Source: Kineosporia sp. NBRC 101731 (GTDB taxonomy: Bacteria > Actinomycetota > Actinomycetes > Actinomycetales > Kineosporiaceae). Taken from it: a stretch of 64,000 bases of DNA. Within the stretch, counting starts at the first letter, position 1, and each line of letters begins with the position of its first letter. The stretch lies in NCBI RefSeq assembly GCF_030269305.1, contig NZ_BSTC01000003.1, positions 1-64,000 on the forward strand. The letters are read 5' to 3'. Positions 60,016-64,000 of the stretch are shown in pieces. The translations under genes and the position numbers were made by a program. The notes under the pieces are model-generated. The model saw only the letters and a program-made list of their open reading frames with translations. It made no database searches and had not been told where the DNA came from.

Positions 60016-60480
60016 ATGGACGAACGAGATGCGGCAATCCTGACTGAGCTGCAGCAGAACGCCCGCCTGACCAACCGGCAGCTGGCGTCGCGGGTGGGGC
60101 TGGCGCCGTCGAGCACCCTGGTGCGCACCCGGGCGCTGGAGCGGTCGGGGGTGCTCGCGGGGTATCACGCCCGCGTCGACCTGACCCGGATCGGGCGCGG
60201 GGTGCAGGCCATGGTCGCGTTCCAGGTGCGGCCGCTGAGTCGTGACGTCATCCAGGGTTTCAAGGCCTTCGCGCTCGCCCAGCCCGAGGTGCTGGCCGTC
60301 TACGTGGTGGCCGGCAGCGAGGACTTCCTGGTGCACGTGGCGGTGCCGAGCGTCGACGCCATGCACAGCATGCTCGTCGACCGGTTCAGCGCCCGTAAGG
60401 AGGTCATCGGGTTCCGGACCTCGCTGCTCTACGAGCACACCGAGAACCGGGCCGTGGCGCCGAGCGAGCTGGACGGCTGA
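60016..60480 (+). CDS. Lrp/AsnC-family regulator
   Basis: A 154-residue regulator. The N-terminal HTH is MDERDAAILTELQQNARLTN followed by RQLASRVGLAPSSTLVRTRALE; the RAM/ligand domain follows (VLAVYVVAGSEDFLVHVAVPS). It has the expected length. The effector is probably an amino acid or related metabolite. It stands alone, between palindrome copy A and the promoter region of the sugar transporter operon. Confidence 0.9.
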   Translation: MDERDAAILTELQQNARLTNRQLASRVGLAPSSTLVRTRALERSGVLAGYHARVDLTRIGRGVQAMVAFQVRPLSRDVIQGFKAFALAQPEVLAVYVVAGSEDFLVHVAVPSVDAMHSMLVDRFSARKEVIGFRTSLLYEHTENRAVAPSELDG

Positions 60481-60868
60481 GTGCAGCTTCTGCCGAACTT
60501 TGTTCGGTGAAGCGAACAATTGTTCGGAGTGGGGCGGGCGTCGTTCGTCGATCTCGTGCGGGCGATGATGCGCGAAGGCCTGGGAAATGCCAAGGATATT
60601 GCGACGGACGGTCCGGATATCTGGCATAACAGTAAGCCTCGGGAAAAGCCATCAATAAGTCTGGCACTGGACGTTGCATTTCGATCGCTTGACGCCTGCT
60701 GTGGGAACAGTAAAACTCCTGGCACGAACCGGCCGGCCGGATTCTCGGGGGTGCTCGGCGGCTGGTCGCAGGAGTTCGCAAACAATTCGATGACTTCGTT
60801 CCCGCACTGCCGTAACCAAAATTGTGAACGTTAACAACGGGGTTGGCGTGGTGCGTCAGGAGGCTGGG
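60481..60868 (+). promoter_or_regulatory. regulatory region of the sugar ABC transporter operon
   Basis: A 388-bp gap of lower GC than its surroundings. It contains two perfect palindromes close together: CCGAACTTTGTTCGG at 60493-60507 and CGAACAATTGTTCG at 60513-60526, with centres about 20 bp apart (two helix turns). Their shared GAAC/GTTC halves suggest one regulator binding twice. An open frame across 60520-60834 has no site or protein-like composition. Confidence 0.6.
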
Positions 60869-61855
60869 ATGTTCAGGAAACGGGCCGGTGTACTGCTCAC
60901 GGCAGCGTTGCTCGTCAGCGTGCTGGGTGCCTGTGGTGACGACGAATCGGGCGACGGCGGCGGTGGCGGTGGTGGCGACAAGCTGACCATTGGCTTCTCC
61001 CAGGTCGGCGCCGAGAGTGGCTGGCGTACGGCCAATACCAAGTCGATCAAGGATTCGGCCAAGGAGGCCGGGGTCGAGCTGAAGTTCTCCGACGCGCAGG
61101 GCAAGCAGGAGAACCAGATCAAGGCGATCCGCTCGTTCATTACCCAGCGGGTCGACGTGATCGCCTTCTCGCCGGTGGTGGAGTCGGGCTGGGACACCGT
61201 GCTGAAGGAGGCCAAGGACGCCGAGATCCCGGTGATTCTCACAGACCGGGCCATCGATTCGACCGATGAAACTCTTTACGAAAGTTTTATCGGTTCGGAT
61301 TTCGTCCTGGAAGGTAAGAAGGCCGGTGAATGGCTGGTCGAGGACGAGAAGGACGAGTCCGGCCCGGTGAATATCGTCGAGCTCCAGGGAACCCCGGGCG
61401 CGGCCCCGGCGAACGACCGTAAGGCCGGTTTTGCCGATGCCATCAAGGCTGATCCGAAGTTCAAGATCATCGCCTCGCAGACGGGTCAGTTCACCCGCAC
61501 CGACGGCAAGCAGGTGATGGAGACCTTCCTCAAGTCGCACCCCGACATCGACGTGCTCTACGCCCACAACGACGACATGGGCCTGGGCGCGATCGAGGCG
61601 ATCGAGGCGGCCGGCAAGACCCCGGGCAAGGACATCAAGATCATCACGGTGGACGCCGTCAAGGACGGCATGACCGCGCTGTCCGAGGGGAAGATCAACT
61701 TCATCGTCGAGTGCAGCCCGCTGCTCGGGCCGCAACTCATGGACCTGGCCAAGACCGTCGCCGACGGCGGCACCGTGGACAAGCGGGTGCTGACGGAGGA
61801 GACGACCTTCACGCCGGAGCAGGCGAAGGAAGTCCTCCCCGAGCGCAAGTACTGA
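60869..61855 (+). CDS. ytfQ: sugar ABC transporter substrate-binding lipoprotein, YtfQ-like
   Basis: A 328-residue lipoprotein with a lipobox LLVSVLGAC, a Gly-rich linker after the Cys, and a type 1 periplasmic-binding domain. TIGFSQVGAESGWRTANTKS, KQENQIKAIRSFITQRVDVIAFSPVV, LKEAKDAEIPVILTDRAID and VLYAHNDDMGLGAIEAI closely follow E. coli YtfQ, the galactofuranose binding protein. The ligand is probably a furanose, but this is inference. ATG 60869 has AGGAGG ahead. The ATPase and permease genes follow, after palindrome copy B. Confidence 0.92.
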   Translation: MFRKRAGVLLTAALLVSVLGACGDDESGDGGGGGGGDKLTIGFSQVGAESGWRTANTKSIKDSAKEAGVELKFSDAQGKQENQIKAIRSFITQRVDVIAFSPVVESGWDTVLKEAKDAEIPVILTDRAIDSTDETLYESFIGSDFVLEGKKAGEWLVEDEKDESGPVNIVELQGTPGAAPANDRKAGFADAIKADPKFKIIASQTGQFTRTDGKQVMETFLKSHPDIDVLYAHNDDMGLGAIEAIEAAGKTPGKDIKIITVDAVKDGMTALSEGKINFIVECSPLLGPQLMDLAKTVADGGTVDKRVLTEETTFTPEQAKEVLPERKY

Positions 61856-61894
61856 GCAACTGACCTGACCGTCCACCCACCCACCCCTTCTGGT

Positions 61895-61977
61895 CGTGAT
61901 CATGCAAAACCTCCCCGGAGTTCTAGAACTGTCGTCGCGGGAGTTCTAGAACACTGGGGAGGTTTTGCATGATCACG
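61895..61977. repeat. 83-bp palindromic repeat, copy B
   Basis: Two 36-bp arms (61895-61930 and 61942-61977) with only two mismatches around an 11-nt loop. It begins CGTGATCATGCAAAACCTCC and carries TTCTAGAACT at the loop side, like copy A. It lies 39 bp after the binding-protein stop and 19 bp before the ATPase ATG, inside the presumed operon. Confidence 0.93.
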
Positions 61978-61996
61978 GGGGAGAGTTTGTGTTTGC

Positions 61997-63520
61997 ATGA
62001 GCGCTGACGATGACGACGTGATTCTCGAGATGACGGGGATCCGCAAGGTTTTCCCCGGGGTGGTGGCGCTGGACGGCGTCGACCTGCGGTTGCGGGCCGG
62101 TGAGGTGCACGCGCTGATGGGGGAGAACGGGGCCGGGAAGTCCACCCTGATCAAGGTTCTCACCGGGGTGTACGACATCGACGGGGGAGGCGTGCGGCTG
62201 GCCGGGCAACCGGTGCGGTTCGCCGGGCCCCTGGCCGCGCAGCAGGCCGGGATCAGCACGGTCTACCAGGAAGTGAATCTCTGCGCGAATCTCTCTGTCG
62301 CGGAGAACATCCTGCTGGGTCGTGAGCCCCGCCGCCTGGGCAAGATCCGGTGGGGTGCCCTGCGGCGCCGGGCCCGGGAACTGCTGGCGGGGCTCGACCT
62401 GGACCTGGACGTCACCGCGCCGCTGAGTACTTATTCGCTGGCGATCCAGCAGATGGTCGCGATCGCCCGGGCCGTCGACATCGACGCCAAGGTGCTCATC
62501 CTCGACGAGCCCACCTCCAGCCTCGACGCCTCCGAGGTGCAGCGGCTCTTCGAGGTGATGCGGCGGCTGAAGAGCCAGGGCGTGGCGATCGTCTTCGTGT
62601 CGCACTTCCTCGACCAGGTCTACGAGGTCGCCGACCGGATGACCGTGCTGCGTAACGGCACGCTGGTGGGGGAGTTCCGGACGGCCGAGCTGCCGCAGAT
62701 GCAGCTGGTGGCCGCGATGATCGGCAAGGAACTGGCCACGCTGGAAGATCTGGAGAAGCAGCCGGCCGGGCGCATCCGGCGGGACGAGCCGTTCCTGGAG
62801 GCCGAGGGCCTGGGTCGCAAGGGCGGGATCGAGCCGTTCACGCTGAGCATTCACGCCGGGGAGATCGTTGGTCTGGCCGGGCTGCTCGGGTCGGGGCGCA
62901 CCGAGCTGGCCCGGTTGCTGTTCGGGGCCGACCGGGCGGACGAGGGCCGGCTGACGATCGACGGCCGGAGCACGGTGTTCCGGACCCCTCGGGCGGCCAT
63001 GACCCGGGGTATCGCCTTCTCGTCGGAGAACCGGCGGACCGAGGGGGTGGTGGGTGACCTGAGCGTGCGCGACAACGTCATCCTGGCGCTGCAGGCCTCG
63101 CGCGGATGGATGCGGCCGGTCTCGCGGCGGCGGGCCGACGAGCTGGTGGACAAGTACATCAAGGCCCTGCAGATCCGCCCGGCCGATCCCGACCGTCTGG
63201 TCAAGGACCTGAGCGGGGGCAACCAGCAGAAGGTGCTGCTGGCGCGATGGCTGATCACGGAGCCCCGGCTGTTCATCGTGGACGAGCCCACGCGCGGCAT
63301 CGATGTCGGGGCCAAGACCGAGATCCAGCGACTCATAGCGGAACTCGCCGACGGCGGGATGGCGGTGCTGTTCGTCAGCGCCGAGCTGGAAGAGGTGCTG
63401 CGTCTCAGCCACAAGATCGAGATCCTGCGGGAGCGTCGTCTGGTGGAGGAACTGGAGAACACCGACACCGTGGACGCGACGAGGATCATGCAGACGATTG
63501 CCGGGGAGCAGGCGTCATGA
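61997..63520 (+). CDS. ytfR: sugar ABC transporter ATP-binding protein, YtfR-like
   Basis: A 507-residue double ATPase of the RbsA/YtfR type. The first domain has GENGAGKSTL (Walker A), LSTYSLAIQQMVAIARA (signature in degenerate form) and VLILDEPTSSLD (Walker B). The second has GLLGSGRTELARLLFG, LSGGNQQKVLLARWL and LFIVDEPTRGIDVG. As in the family, the second Walker A is degenerate. ATG 61997 follows a GGGGGAGAG stretch right after palindrome copy B. The stop overlaps the permease ATG (ATGA). Confidence 0.94.
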   Translation: MSADDDDVILEMTGIRKVFPGVVALDGVDLRLRAGEVHALMGENGAGKSTLIKVLTGVYDIDGGGVRLAGQPVRFAGPLAAQQAGISTVYQEVNLCANLSVAENILLGREPRRLGKIRWGALRRRARELLAGLDLDLDVTAPLSTYSLAIQQMVAIARAVDIDAKVLILDEPTSSLDASEVQRLFEVMRRLKSQGVAIVFVSHFLDQVYEVADRMTVLRNGTLVGEFRTAELPQMQLVAAMIGKELATLEDLEKQPAGRIRRDEPFLEAEGLGRKGGIEPFTLSIHAGEIVGLAGLLGSGRTELARLLFGADRADEGRLTIDGRSTVFRTPRAAMTRGIAFSSENRRTEGVVGDLSVRDNVILALQASRGWMRPVSRRRADELVDKYIKALQIRPADPDRLVKDLSGGNQQKVLLARWLITEPRLFIVDEPTRGIDVGAKTEIQRLIAELADGGMAVLFVSAELEEVLRLSHKIEILRERRLVEELENTDTVDATRIMQTIAGEQAS

Positions 63521-64000
63521 CGTTCTACAAGCACCACCTGTTCTGGCCCTTCGCGGTCTTCGTCCTGCTGCTGGTGCTGAACATCTTCTTCTCGAACAAC
63601 TTCTTCAGCATCACGGTGCACGACGGCCACCTGTACGGCTCGCTGATCGACATCGCGCGGCGCGCGGCTCCCCTGATCCTGGTCGGGGTCGGTATGACGC
63701 TGGTCATCGCGACCGGTGGCATCGACCTGTCGGTGGGCTCGGTGATGGCCGTCAGCGGTGCGCTGTCGTGTCTGCTGATCGGTGACCTGAGTGATCCGGG
63801 CAGTGTCACCGGGGTGCTCGGGGCCGTCGCGGTCGCCCTGCTGCTGTGCCTGGGACTCGGCGTCTGGAACGGATTCCTGGTCTCGGTGATCGGGATCCAG
63901 CCGATCGTGGCCACCCTCATCCTGATGGTCGCGGGCCGGGGCCTGGCCCAGCTGATCACCGGCGGGCAGATCCTCAACGTCACCTCCGCGCCGTACCGGG
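63517..64000 (+). CDS. ytfT: sugar ABC transporter permease, YtfT-like, cut by the window edge
   Basis: The first 161 codons of a permease of the RbsC/YtfT family. Hydrophobic segments are PFAVFVLLLVLNIFF, APLILVGVGMTLVIATGGIDLSVGS (the characteristic GGIDLSVGS motif) and GVLGAVAVALLLCLGLGVWNG, followed by GIQPIVATLILMVAGRGLAQLITGG. It overlaps the ATPase stop. The gene continues beyond 64000; a second permease (YtfU/YjfF-like) may follow outside the window. Confidence 0.93.
   Translation, partial: MTFYKHHLFWPFAVFVLLLVLNIFFSNNFFSITVHDGHLYGSLIDIARRAAPLILVGVGMTLVIATGGIDLSVGSVMAVSGALSCLLIGDLSDPGSVTGVLGAVAVALLLCLGLGVWNGFLVSVIGIQPIVATLILMVAGRGLAQLITGGQILNVTSAPYR

Noticed and set aside
60520-60834. 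104-codon open frame before the sugar-binding protein
   Set aside because: Lies in low-GC promoter DNA, no ribosome site, codon use unlike the neighbours, and overlaps the palindromic sites.
59867-61977. Composite transposon bounded by the two palindromes
   Set aside because: No transposase inside or beside the segment, and no target-site duplication was recognised; each copy is itself a symmetric hairpin rather than an inverted terminal pair.

Overview
The window is 64 kb of very GC-rich DNA with strong third-position GC, frequent GTG and occasional TTG starts, and a gene content typical of a filamentous or sporangial actinomycete: opcA next to zwf, Lsr2, F420-type luciferase-like oxidoreductase, SARP regulators, LCP protein, partner-switching sigma regulators, exported chitinase and glucanase. 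The genus cannot be fixed from sequence alone; a member of Kineosporiaceae or a neighbouring family would fit, but that is a guess.

Layout. 0.5-9 kb: a minus-strand pentose-phosphate block in the order tkt, tal, pgi, zwf, opcA, pgl, with overlapping stops and starts (tal/pgi, zwf/opcA, opcA/pgl). 9.3-10.3 kb: ctaB (heme O synthase), divergent from tkt. 10.4-20.7 kb: ordinary accessory genes (luciferase-like oxidoreductase, membrane GGDEF-EAL protein with an in-frame tandem repeat, APH-like kinase, TusA-like protein, Lsr2, SDR, an HxlR-regulated NAD(P)-binding protein, epoxide hydrolase, SGNH hydrolase). 21-25 kb: a TasA/camelysin-like exported protein with its own SipW-type signal peptidase, then a partner-switching set (HATPase kinase, STAS antagonist, GAF-PP2C phosphatase). 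25-36 kb: UvrC/Cho-like nuclease, a SARP regulator with its TPR part in front, a ricin-type lectin, SMP-30 lactonase and two polyol-dehydrogenase-type genes, methyltransferase, hemerythrin, and a large secreted propeller-like protein.

36.1-43.8 kb is the centrepiece: a compact class II lanthipeptide cluster of the cinnamycin/duramycin type. Gene order is Cinorf7/DurN-like lysinoalanine factor, precursor CinA, LanM synthetase CinM, Asp hydroxylase CinX, ABC transporter CinT-CinH, then a convergent SARP gene (CinR1-like). The encoded core CESSCSFGPFTIVCDGGTK keeps every residue used for the three thioether bridges, the lysinoalanine and the hydroxy-Asp, but differs from cinnamycin at positions 2, 3, 12 and 17. 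In front of the first gene lies a regular array of heptamer-like direct repeats spaced exactly 11 bp, ending 8 bp before a -10-like hexamer: the layout of a SARP-activated promoter.

44-58 kb: GNAT, a GST-omega-like protein that lacks the usual catalytic Cys motif, LCP protein, a two-component system, GH16 glucanase, GH18 chitinase, TetR/monooxygenase pair, LysR, DAGK-like kinase, alpha/beta hydrolase. 58-64 kb: TetR/SDR pair with a long palindromic operator, an Lrp/AsnC regulator, and a YtfQRT-like sugar ABC transporter whose permease runs off the right edge. Two 83-bp near-perfect palindromes (59867-59949 and 61895-61977) with identical architecture and compensating base changes bracket the Lrp-to-binding-protein segment, and a lone arm of the same family lies at 32479-32496. 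No tRNA, rRNA, CRISPR array or insertion sequence was recognised.
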